NCBI GenBank assembly: GCA_012184525.1
Contig: WOFQ01000158.1
Span: forward strand, 1 to 20,734
Direction: 5' to 3'
Length of the DNA: 20,734 bases
Origin: Xenoacremonium recifei
Lineage: Eukaryota > Ascomycota > Sordariomycetes > Hypocreales > Nectriaceae
Shown here: positions 1 through 9,304 of the stretch, piece by piece
How the letters are laid out: each line of letters begins with the position of its first letter
Position numbering within the stretch: the stretch's first letter is position 1
Program-made: the position numbers and the translations under genes
Notes under the pieces: generated by a model
Told to the model about the DNA's origin: nothing
The model's database searches: none
What the model saw: only the letters and a program-made list of their open reading frames with translations

Positions 1-518
1 GGCTGGAATAGATGCAGTTGACGGCTTGGAATAGCTTCAACTGGAGGGGTGTGTCAGACGGAAGAAGGATAATCCGCCCCGGAAGACAGAAATCCAAGGG
101 GCTGGGGCCGTAGCAGCGTTTCTCGCGAAATAAGCAACAACATGCTGAATTGAACGAGTCAATCCAATCGCACAGTTCACGCCTTTGACGCCGTCCCTGA
201 AGTGCATATTTCATCGGACTAACTGTTGACCCGCCCTTAAGTCCGACAAGTGCGCAAGCCACGTGACATATTAGATACGCCGTACGGAGTAAAAGAGCCC
301 CAGATGTCTGGTTTGGAGACTTTTATCTCCACAAGCTCTCGCGTGATTGATGAGAGGAGTTTCAAACCTACAGATGCAAGGTTAGTCTACGGGAAACCTC
401 CAGACCGTAAAGCCTCTCCCAACCATAGCAAGAGCTGTATTCTCGGGAACGGCAAGCCGTTGTTCGTCAAACAGTAAGCCGACTTGCTGTGAACTTTGAA
501 ATACCGTACGGGAGTTCC
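1..518. other. 5' flank of the Zn2Cys6 regulator gene, no gene seen
   Basis: No supported coding region. Short open frames here lack ATG starts or family features. It is presumably the promoter and leader of the regulator starting at 519. A CACGTG E-box lies at 260-265 and a CCAAT motif near 171. The decamer GTACGGAGTA occurs at 282-291 and again at 7189-7198. None of these sites is functionally proven. Confidence 0.5.
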
Positions 519-2637
519 ATGAGCGTCTCAACATCTCTGAGCACGGAGCCGGGGGTTGAAGCTGTGCAGAGCCAGGGGATATTCAGCTCCACAGGGGTGC
601 GCGTGCTCCAAGCGTGCAACTCGTGGTAAGTGACTCTCGGCCATGGTTCGCAGCACAGAGGCTGACCTCGTCCCGCTGCATATCCACAGCCGGCGGCGGA
701 AGACGAAGTGCAGCGGCAAGCGGCCGACGTGCGCGGCATGCATTCTGCGGCGTCTACCATGTACTTGGCCCTCGACTCCTGAGGCCGGCACCGTCACAAC
801 CTCCCAGGCTCCGGCTCCGGCTCAGGCTCACTCCGCCCAAGAAGCTCACCTTAAGCGACGCCGGCTTTCTCACGTGAGCCGTGACGACGGCGGTGGCCAT
901 CCACCAGTTGCGCTGCTGCGTCGAGCGTTAGACATCTTTGGCGAGCGCCATTTCCGTGTCGAGTTCTGCTCGTTCCTACACCTGCCCTCGATCGATGTCG
1001 ACTTGCTGCGCCAGAGATCACCCTTCTTTGCTCACGCCCTCATCGCGCTCTCTGCCCTGTACATGACTGCGCAAGAAGCCGCAGACCAAGGCTTCGCCCG
1101 TCCCGAGGCGCTCTCTGAATGGCACACGATTATTGCGCGAGAGTACTCTCGACAGTCGGTCGACGCACCTTCGAGTAAGCGAAACCGCACTCCGGCCAAA
1201 GCTTGGTAGTGGGCTAACCAACTTGTCTTTTCTTATCCAGTCAGCTCAATCCAGGCCAATCTCATACTCGCCTTGAGAGAATTGCTGGCTCGCACGCTCT
1301 ACAAGGCCTGGATTTTCACGGGAGTTGCCATTCGACAGGCCCAAGCCCTAAGACTCGGCCTCGAATATCATGGCAGACTATCAAACCGCCAAAGGGAGGT
1401 CCAGAGACGAACATATTGGGCGGCCTTTATCATGGACCGCATGGTGTCGCACTGCTGTTGGCGGCCTCAGATGATTGACTCAGACTGCGTGCGTCTCAAC
1501 CTCCCCTGCCCGGAAACACCTTTTCTCCTCCAGGAACCATTCAATGCTCCCAATCTGGAAACGCTCGAGTTTCCTTGTGCATTATCGCGGTTTGGACTGC
1601 CACCGTATTTCATCACTGTCCTGCATCTGTGGTCACAAGCGTCGTATACACACGTCAAGGGAGGCCGCCGGCACGCTCGATCAGGGCCGGATGATCCGCA
1701 GGGCTTCTTCAACCAGCACGAGACGAAGATTGATGACATCCACAACTCATTCCCAATTCCGATCCGTTGGTCAGTGCACAACTGGAGAGTCTTCCGCCAT
1801 ATGCACCAGGGTGCACTCTTTGTTAATGTCCATCTCTTACTAAACCATGCCAGATGCGTCATGCACCAGGAGTACCTCCCGTATGGCGATTCGGGCGAGC
1901 CAACATCAGGGCTTGCGTCTCTGCATGACTGCGAGTGCCATGGAGTAGGCGCTTGCTCTCTATGCCGCCAACAAAGGATCATATCAAGTTGTTTGTCGAG
2001 TTCCGACGCCATCCTCGACGTCATGTCGGATCTTTCACGTGTCAATGATGACAATGGCAGGCATGACCTTCAGTCCGTATTTGCTGCTAGTGCGATGCTG
2101 TCCGCAGTGAACATTCAGTTGTGGGCTCACTACGTGCAGGGAAAAGACGGGGAAAGACGGAAAGGTGCTCTAGCAAAGGTCGAAGAGGTTGCGACCGTCT
2201 TCCAGTCCTGGACCGCCCAGTGGCCGGTCGCAGACGCGTGGATAAGCACATTAGAATCGCTTCGCCGACTGTATCAGGCAACCTATGGTTCTGACTTGGG
2301 CCCGGGCCTGCAGGAAGACCCGCGCGAGCGACAAATCGCGGACATTAACACCAAGGACCCTCCTACTCTGAACGAAAGCGAGGCTTTCGAACGCCCATAT
2401 CCGCAACTCACCGAAGGAAATGGACTTCCTGAGCTCGATGAGAAAATGAGCGATAAAATCAGGTTTATTTTGCTGGCTTCGCTCGAAGATACGGATGCAC
2501 GGGAACGTGTACTGAGCTCGTCAATAAGTCCTCACGTAGGCAATTCCAGAGACTATGACGGATTGGAAGACGAGTTGGGGTTTGATTTTGATGACTTTTA
2601 TGCCGATGAACTATGGCCTGAATTCGATACTAACTAG
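519..2637 (+). CDS. Zn2Cys6 (GAL4-type) fungal transcription factor, 662 aa, three exons
   Basis: Predicted nuclear DNA-binding regulator. Exons are 519-625, 690-1174 and 1241-2637. The introns (64 and 66 nt) have gtaagt/gtaagc donors and cacag/tccag acceptors, and splicing restores one continuous frame. The binuclear zinc cluster is complete only after removing intron 1, which splits the codon of the second cysteine. Cysteines fall at residues 33, 36, 43, 50, 53 and 60 (C-x2-C-x6-C-x6-C-x2-C-x6-C), with a basic RRRKTK stretch between the second and third. A basic linker (KRRR) follows. Residues of about 95 to 260 resemble the fungal-specific transcription factor domain (PF04082-like), including AWIFTGVAIRQAQALRLG and RRTYWAAFIMDRM. 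The C-terminus is very acidic with interspersed Phe, Tyr and Trp, as in many activation domains. The ATG at 519 is chosen because it is the nearest in-frame ATG before the cluster. Its targets are unknown. No lesion is visible. Confidence 0.9.
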
Positions 2638-3055
2638 ACTAATCCGAGTGTGATACATTGAGCTAAGCGGTCGGCCATATCGTGGTGGGTTAACAGTAGC
2701 AGACAGAGCAGACTATCATGTTGGTATCGTTACTAATGCTACCAAGGCTATACACATTATGTTGGAGAGAAACTGCCCCATATGGCCATGCTCACTGTGC
2801 AGAAGAACCATTTCAATCTATTCTACCCCTAATAGTACATGCATGCGATTTTCTAACTACCGCAGCGCAACTTTCTTAGTGTTTATCAAGCACACCCATC
2901 GCTGCTATATCCTAAACCTGCTAAATAAGAGTCTATTACGCACTCTAGAAACTTATCAGTTACCCCATATTAGATTAGCTGCTCTCGATTTCCTTCTTAT
3001 TTAACTCTCTCCTGTTCTATGCAACGAAAGCAAAGCGTTGATGGGGTTGGAAGAA
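2638..3055. other. Intergenic region downstream of the regulator
   Basis: AT-rich sequence holding the regulator's presumed 3' UTR. The only longer open frames show no family signal and no splice structure. Nothing further is supported. Confidence 0.5.
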
Positions 3056-4476
3056 TGCATCGACGCTTCTTACGATGTTTATTTGATATCCGGCATAGAG
3101 ATGGTTCAGAGAAGACAATCAAGGAATGCATCGAGAAAGCACATTAGACAGAACTGTACAGTCAAAAGGCTAATGAGTGGATTAAATCGATCTTTACAAT
3201 AGATAGGTGTATCGATATCGGCAAAATACTCGAGACTGCCAGTCGCCACATGAACAACTAGTTAGCAACCGAATATCCAGAACAAGCGTACAGCTCCTAT
3301 CGGTTCACGCATCGGGCACTTTTTGATGCGCAGCAATGGTACCAGAGTCGAGCGACTTCCGAAAAGACTCAGAAAGTCGAAAAGAACCGAAGATCTATCC
3401 CTTTTCTGGAAGAAACGCGCCCTGTGTGGACAGCACAGACCCCATCCTGGCCGTAGCTCATTGGCTGTGGACAGAGCAGCTCTTGGTCGAAAGAAGAGGT
3501 TATCCATCGCCATTTGCACTACGAGAAAGCCATCGAAATGATTGACCCTAAATTTAAGAGTACCAGTACAGATAAAACTCGAGTCCCATAACCACCTCGG
3601 ACGCATTTACTATGGCCAAGCAGAGGACAAGGCAGACGATGAGTGTGGAGAAGGCGGCGATTCGTCGACAAACCATCGAAAACCGATGTTGCAACACGAC
3701 ATTTCGCCCAACTTGTCGAAAACTTGGGGCATCAGAGAGATGATCAGGGATTGAACGCAGCTGAGAAGGGTCCCTAAACCTCAGCCATGGTTTCGGGTAA
3801 CTCTACGTCTCGTGGGCGGCACTAGTCCACATTACCCGGAAGAAGATACCAGCAGCCAAGACTACCTTGTTCGAAGCCTTCGAATATGCAATACTCAGCG
3901 AAGTCCAGTCCGTCACCCTCGTGAGTTGGCGCTTGGCTGACGTAATCCTTGAAGATTTTCTTGTGTGCAACGGTGACCTCGCTGTTGCAGAGACCTCAAT
4001 GAGCGAGATGATGGAGCTTCGTAGGCGAATGCGGGAGGTATGGCCTAATTTGAACTCAAAATGTTGTAGATGAACACTCCAATTGCCAAAACGCGCTCGA
4101 AACATTGCGCTGTTGTGAAGCGGAGTTAAACCCGGATGAAAGTCAGCCGTTCCACATATGTTGCTGCTGCACAAATACATTCCTCTGTGGTTCTTGTTAT
4201 GGGGATAACAGTAAGAGAACTGCTGACTGGCAACCGCGGTGGCCGGGGCCGTGTCTCGAACAATATGTCTACATCAAGGTGCCGCCTGATAGTTGGAAGG
4301 GAGTGCGGGATGGAGAGCTCATTCACGAACCGGAGGACGCCAATCATATGGGTGTTAAGAGTAGCTCACTGGGCTTGAAGAACGTTGGGAGCGCGCAAGG
4401 AAAAGTCAGTGGGGTTTTAGTATATTTTCCTTACCCGGTGATGCGTGCTGGAGTTGGGGTTACCGGGTTCATGTGA
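3056..4476 (+). pseudogene. Decayed 3' part of a large TPR-like protein with a C-terminal ZZ-like zinc-binding segment
   Basis: Protein-like stretches run in order along the plus strand but jump between frames and cross stops, so the gene looks dead. From 3172 one frame reads NEWIKSIF and continues across a TAG at 3259 to QAYSSYRFTHRALFDAQQWY. Near 3510-3560 come HYEKAIEMIDPKF and, in another frame, LESHNHLGRIYYGQ, which resembles a tetratricopeptide repeat. At 3690-3770 RHFAQLVENLGHQRDDQGLN appears in a third frame. From 3801 a frame ends in MREVWPNLNS. Dropping one A from the AAAA run at 4058-4061 would join it to NVVDEHSNCQNALETLRCCE. The tail has paired cysteines (HICCCCTNTFLCGSCYG) and then YIKVPPDSWKGVRDGEL, a layout like ZZ-type fingers at the ends of fungal ankyrin or TPR proteins. 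The 5' half is missing or unrecognisable. Family assignment is inference from motifs; the breaks are directly visible. Confidence 0.45.
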
Positions 4477-5213
4477 ATTACTTAATTAGGTTTTAAGGTC
4501 ATTGCCCCAGCCATTAAAGGACTAGGCTTTCTAGCTTGGAGACGTATTATAGTAAAGCGTTTACTGGTCCTGCTCTTTCAGATTTCGCAGTTACTATTAC
4601 CCTTAACTATATCCTTTCACAATTTTATAATTATCTTAGGGGTTTATTATAATTCACCTCCCGCGTCTGTTGATTTTAAACAAGTTCACCAATTTGCTTA
4701 CTAGCCAAGCTAGTTCAGTCCCTCATGCATAGGGTTACGTTTATAGTATAGTGTTTTCTTACGCATTTTCGTGAACTTCTTTTTACTTTTGAGTTGGTTC
4801 GGTGTCATACTCCTTTTGGCGGTTTCTACATGCTACAAAAGGCCTCGGACTTAATGGAACAGCGATAAGAGCCGTCTTGTCGTCGAACCGTATCTGTTGC
4901 GCAATCCCAACACAAGGGTGGCTCGTTTATTCTGCCTGCTGGGTTTCTCAAGCCAGCTCTGTGAACCCCGTATCGTCAATCTGTGACGTATATCGAAAGC
5001 CTTTTCTAGTTTGTAGAGCATGGTCCAATCCAGTACCAGCTCTATGGATAGCTGTTTGGAAGTCTTATCTGATTCCAGATTCCGGATTCTGAAATAGACT
5101 GTTCTTAGGCCGCAGTAGTTCGTGCGCCGTTCAGTCAACGCGGGCATAAGGAGCATCCATCTCTTGCTATATGGGAACTTGTATTTGTATTTATAGCAGG
5201 CCAGGCGATTAAA
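4477..5213. other. Intergenic, AT-rich, no gene seen
   Basis: Positions 4490-4800 are strongly AT-rich. At 4800-5160 open frames exist on both strands, but they start at non-ATG codons and match no family I recognise. The right end presumably holds the 3' UTR of the HNH gene on the minus strand. Confidence 0.45.
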
Positions 5214-6814
5214 TCAAGCTGCATCACAATGAGACTTGAATATCTGCAGTTCCCAATTGACATCAGCCAGAAACTGGCGACTGTTGGTAGGCGTAATGCC
5301 GCTGTGATCGGCAATTTGATCCCAGTCGTCGAAAGGCCGAGACTCGTCAACAACCTCAACGTCTTGGACTCGGATTCGTTTACAAAGTCTTTCATCCATC
5401 ACTTCCGCTTGGACTTCGTCTCCTCCACCTCCTCCAGGCTTTATGTGCTCGTTCGCAGATCTCGATCTCTTAGATGGGTCTGCCACACTAGCACCAGCGC
5501 CTAATTGCCCCGATGTTGGGGTTATGGGCAAATCTGTTCTCGGGCTGAAAGGCGTATTTAATCCTGAGGTCGCTAGCCTACTTGAACTAGGTGAGACGAG
5601 CTCCATCAGCGGCATTTGAGCGCCCATGTTTTCGATACAACACATATCGTAGTGATGTCGCAGGGCGTTTGTATCAATACCTGGCGGAATCTGTGCCTGT
5701 CTACCATTATACTCTGTGAGTACGTCATATGGAACGAATGCACGAATGCGAAATGTTTCAGGATGAATTGAGAAGAGCCTCTGGTCGAAAAGTTCGTGGA
5801 AATGACTCATTAACAGGATGCCGTTCTTTGGTGACCACGTCTGCTGCCATGCTTCGTGTAGGCGGCGCGGACTGTCCTCTGCACCTTCGAGGATATCGTC
5901 TCCCTGGTAATTAATCACGGGATAGACGTGATAATGTTGCTGAGGGACGATGTGACAGGCCTGGAGTCCGGGGCCAATGGCTGGACTGATGCACCAAGAC
6001 TCTCCTTTTCCTGAAACGGCGCATCGATTTGCAGAAACCAGGCAAGAAGATCTAAAAGAATTCAGAGTCTTCATTGCAAAATCAACTGGTATATCTATTG
6101 CTGGCGGCGTAATCATGTTCGACAGGTCTTCGTCGTTCGCATCGTTGGAGCTGTCTTTCCTCGGCGACACTGAGCCAGAGGCAGATCTTTTGGGAGGCGA
6201 CTGAGAGCCGGTGCGGGGTTTCAACGTTCGACGAAGAGGCATACGTGAGAATCTCGGATCGGAAGAGGCTTTCTTCGGTGGAAGGTATCGCGGATCGCGG
6301 CGACGGATCGGGCGAGCAAGATGTTTGGCGCATTTGGCTAGGAAATATCAATACAGGATCGTAACACAACCGAGATAGATTCCAGAAGTCAACCTTTGAG
6401 ATGAGATGCCAGGGGAGAGTCGTGGGACAGATCACACTCAGAGGAGCGGTGATGAACCACATGGTAGCGTAGAATTGTTGGTTGCTTTGTACTCGATGAC
6501 TGGAGACTTGGTACAGGCTTGTCTCGATCTTCCTCTCCCACAAATGATAATAAATTCGTATCGACAGATTGCCCAACCAGACCAAAAGCGACGTCGCACC
6601 ATGGCGAGTCACCAATAGTAGCCTCTTCGCCACGGGATTCGCTATCTGGCAACTCGAAACAGAGTCGTAACTCGTCCAGAACATCGCGAAAAGTGATTAA
6701 ATCGCTGCCTTGGGCTTGGAAAACTCCTGCAAAATGGAGAGGATTATGTCCAGCGAGAAAATAGACATTCCAACCATGCATCCGCATTGGTGGTGTGACA
6801 ATCGCATTCGCCAT
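5214..6814 (-). CDS. Fungal HNH-nuclease-domain protein (HNH_2 type), 514 aa, two exons
   Basis: Exons on the minus strand are 6814-6394 and 6337-5214. The 56-nt intron (6338-6393) has a gttgac donor and a tcctag acceptor, and joining gives one frame ending at TGA 5214-5216. The N-terminal 140 residues (MANAIVTPPMRMHGWNVYFL onward) resemble the leader found in fungal proteins of this class. A basic Ser/Pro-rich linker follows. The HNH region spans about residues 245 to 335: CAVSGKGESW, ACHIVPQQHY (His near 269), WSPKNGILL (Asn near 312) and MSHFHELFD (His 319 and 321). RHHYDMCCIENM follows. The tail is low complexity with a GGGGG run. The fold implies metal-dependent nucleic acid cleavage, but for the fungal family the substrate is unknown to me. 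The ATG at 6814 is the first ATG of the open frame; the codon at 6829 is TTG. The gene looks intact and stands alone. Confidence 0.85.
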
Positions 6815-8535
6815 TATTCGTTGTGTCAATTGTTGAGGCTGGCTTTTCTGGTGTGGTGATGATGGCTTTGTTTTCGATTCTAGCGCGTCGAGAAAACACA
6901 GCCTCCGAGGTCCACACTAAAAATTAGACAAACGTTCGCCCAGCAACAAGAGTGGAACTCGATTGCTTGAATTGGTTAAATCCGAGCTGGGGTACACCTT
7001 TGCTACCCTACACTCGTCTGGCTCTGAGATGGAAACTTTCTTACTTTGCCAATATCGTGGGTAAAAAAAGTGATCTGGTTGCAGATCTCGTCTCAAAGTC
7101 TGTTAAAGGTACTTTAGAACGGATCAGGTTGGTTATTAGCGAGAAAACAGTAACATTGCCCTTTCACAAGTAACATTATGACGTTATAGTACGGAGTAAT
7201 TGCATAGCAATTTGTGACGAGGGTTAGGTATTTCCACCCCATCACTAAGTTGGGGGCTATTATGCAAGAATTCAGGTTAACCACAATTGACTGTTATCCG
7301 TCGTTTAACGTTAAACTAGGACTACGTGCGACGTATGTAGATGTTATATTGAATTTGTTCATGAACCACAGAGCTCAAAGTTCGCGTTCAAGGCGCAGCC
7401 TGCAATCAATTGTTAGATTTTGCGGGGCGCTGATGAGGCGGGTTGAATTGGAATGTCCCCACCACAACCTGCATCCTACCTAAATACTTTATTCCCGAAA
7501 CCTGTTAGGACCGCCATTTCTGAAGGTGCCGGTTTTTATCATCCTTCGCAAAAGATAGAAGGATATAGGTGCGATATGGATACAAATTATGGCACGGCAG
7601 GAGATGTGGAAGCATTTCTTATTGAACCTACTGAGTAGCATTCAATGAGCCTCTCTATGTACCGCTGCTCTCGGCCACGACCATGAAGATTGAGAGCGGC
7701 GTAATCGAAGCCGCCGGGGAGTTCAAGTTTGGAGATGTTGCCGCCATTAAGAAAGAATGCGAGGATAATTCGGGGCGCAGTGTTAGACTTATCGTGGTGG
7801 CTGATTTGGTATATGTTATTATTTACGACAGATGGGCTCACAGCCTCTTACTGCAAAGAAGGAAAGCGTCTCAGACTAGCTCCTGAAACTGAATATGCTG
7901 CTGGCATATGCTTGCCGGGTTGACTAAAAGCTGCTTCGGCGTTGTCTGACGAGGTATTGCTATGCATATCCAATGAAGAACCGCCAGCACGAACGTTGTT
8001 AGGTGTATATTTCTCTGGAGTGTTTTCTTCGGAGCGTTGGAGCTTGAACGAGAATTCTCTCAAGATCGGAAATACGAGGACGCAATTTTCGTCAGCATCG
8101 AGATTAAAATTGTCGATTTATTTCAAGAAGGCAACTCGCGTGCCGCAAGCTCTCTTTCTAGAGTCTCAAAGACTAGCGCCTCTGACTTGGGTATTGTTGC
8201 TAGCATGCGCAGGATGTCCCAGAAGTCTGACGTGGTACTCCTTCCCGAAGAAGAGAAACTGGCCATCTGATGCAGTCTTCCTGAACGGCGATACAAACGG
8301 TGTGCCGATGGTACTTGCCAGTTTGCCGATTAGGGCGGCGCCAGTCTGGAGGGCTTCGAGTGTCCGAAATCATCATCTCGCGGAAGATATCCGGAAGGAA
8401 GCGCCATATTTGCGACAAATAACTGCAAAGAGAGGAGTGAGGAGAACTTGCATGTAGGGACCACGCATCTGCCGAAGGAGAAGCGAGAATATATAAGCTG
8501 GTGTCAACCAACTAGGGACCCCGCATTCCCTCGCC
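6815..8535. other. Gene-poor stretch with unassigned open frames
   Basis: 6815-6950 is presumably the HNH promoter. Beyond it I find no gene I can name. A 61-aa ATG frame (7453-7638, +) has no recognised motif. Between about 8060 and 8510 several frames on both strands stay open at once, for example a minus-strand ATG frame starting MASFSSSGRSTTSDFWDILR near 8270 and a plus frame at 8037-8270. This suggests formerly coding DNA, but the true frame cannot be decided by eye. A TATATAAG box lies near 8491 (+). Confidence 0.35.
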
Positions 8536-8930
8536 TCATGGGGTAAAATTGTAGATGGTTAAGGCAAAGATCCGGTGACATTGTTTGTAATAATTTACTT
8601 CATTTGGGGCATCTAGAATATCTATACAGTTGTACTGGGGTAGACAGCACATATGTAGTCTTTGGTTAAGCCCAAAGTTCGTTCCTGCATTACGTGGAGC
8701 TTCTTGTCTTTCATCCTCTCGATATGGCATTGTTGAACTAACATGGGTCTCTGTACAGATACTGTAGCCAATGCTGTAGATGTCGTGACTAGACTTTATC
8801 AGGTTTCTTTCCTGTTGAGCAGGCGTCGCCATAAAGAGGCCGTCCAATGATCACTGGGGAATCCGTATGGTCCCTACCGCACTTGTTGGCTCCTTTACCC
8901 AAAGTATAGCTTTGAAGTCTTGAAGGTACA
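8536..8930 (-). pseudogene. Possible relic of a fungal kinase-like domain
   Basis: On the minus strand one frame reads YLQDFKAILWVKEPTSAVG, then a TGA, then QERNLIKSSHDIYSIGYSI. The SHDIYSIG part resembles the helix-F region of the degenerate kinase-like domains common in fungal HET- and HeLo-associated proteins (typically SHDIYSLGVVLLE). The next frame over contains ERMKDKKLHVMQE, which would fit the segment after it. No ATP-binding or catalytic motifs are visible. The match rests on about ten residues, so this is a weak call. Confidence 0.25.
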
Positions 8931-9304
8931 ACGCACTGACGAATGGATGATGACGCCGGTGCCGAGTGGGGCCCTCGGCGCCGAACGGCTTCCTTTAGGG
9001 TTTCTCGGCTCTCGGCCGATCTACTTCATCGTGTTCTCTGTGCAGAATCATAGCTAGCACGCCCAACAAACCTCTCAGTCAAATATGCAGTTAATGATTG
9101 TCAGCACATGGTACGGCACTTTTGTTGGAAGGGTTATATATATTCGACTGCTTGCCAGTGAGTATCGGGAAACTACAGCATGGGCAAGGCCATTGACTCC
9201 CTTTTTGTGTGATTCTTCTTTTCTTTCTCGAAAGCCTCACTCAATGCTTTTAGTCGAGTGTTTTTCAACTGTGCAAATCATTGATTTCCTACCAAAGCTC
9301 AAAA

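Noticed and set aside
467..797. Minus-strand frames opposite the start of the regulator gene
   Set aside because: They are shadows of the GC-rich Zn2Cys6 exons and show no independent motif.
809..835. GGCTCC/GGCTCA tandem repeat
   Set aside because: It lies inside the regulator coding sequence and just encodes a Pro-Ala-rich linker.
4851..5156. Minus-strand frame considered as a transposase remnant
   Set aside because: No DDE/D residues, helix-turn-helix or terminal inverted repeats could be recognised.
7942..8457. 171-codon open frame on the plus strand
   Set aside because: No family signal, composition not protein-like, and frames on the other strand are equally open; kept only as an unassigned region.
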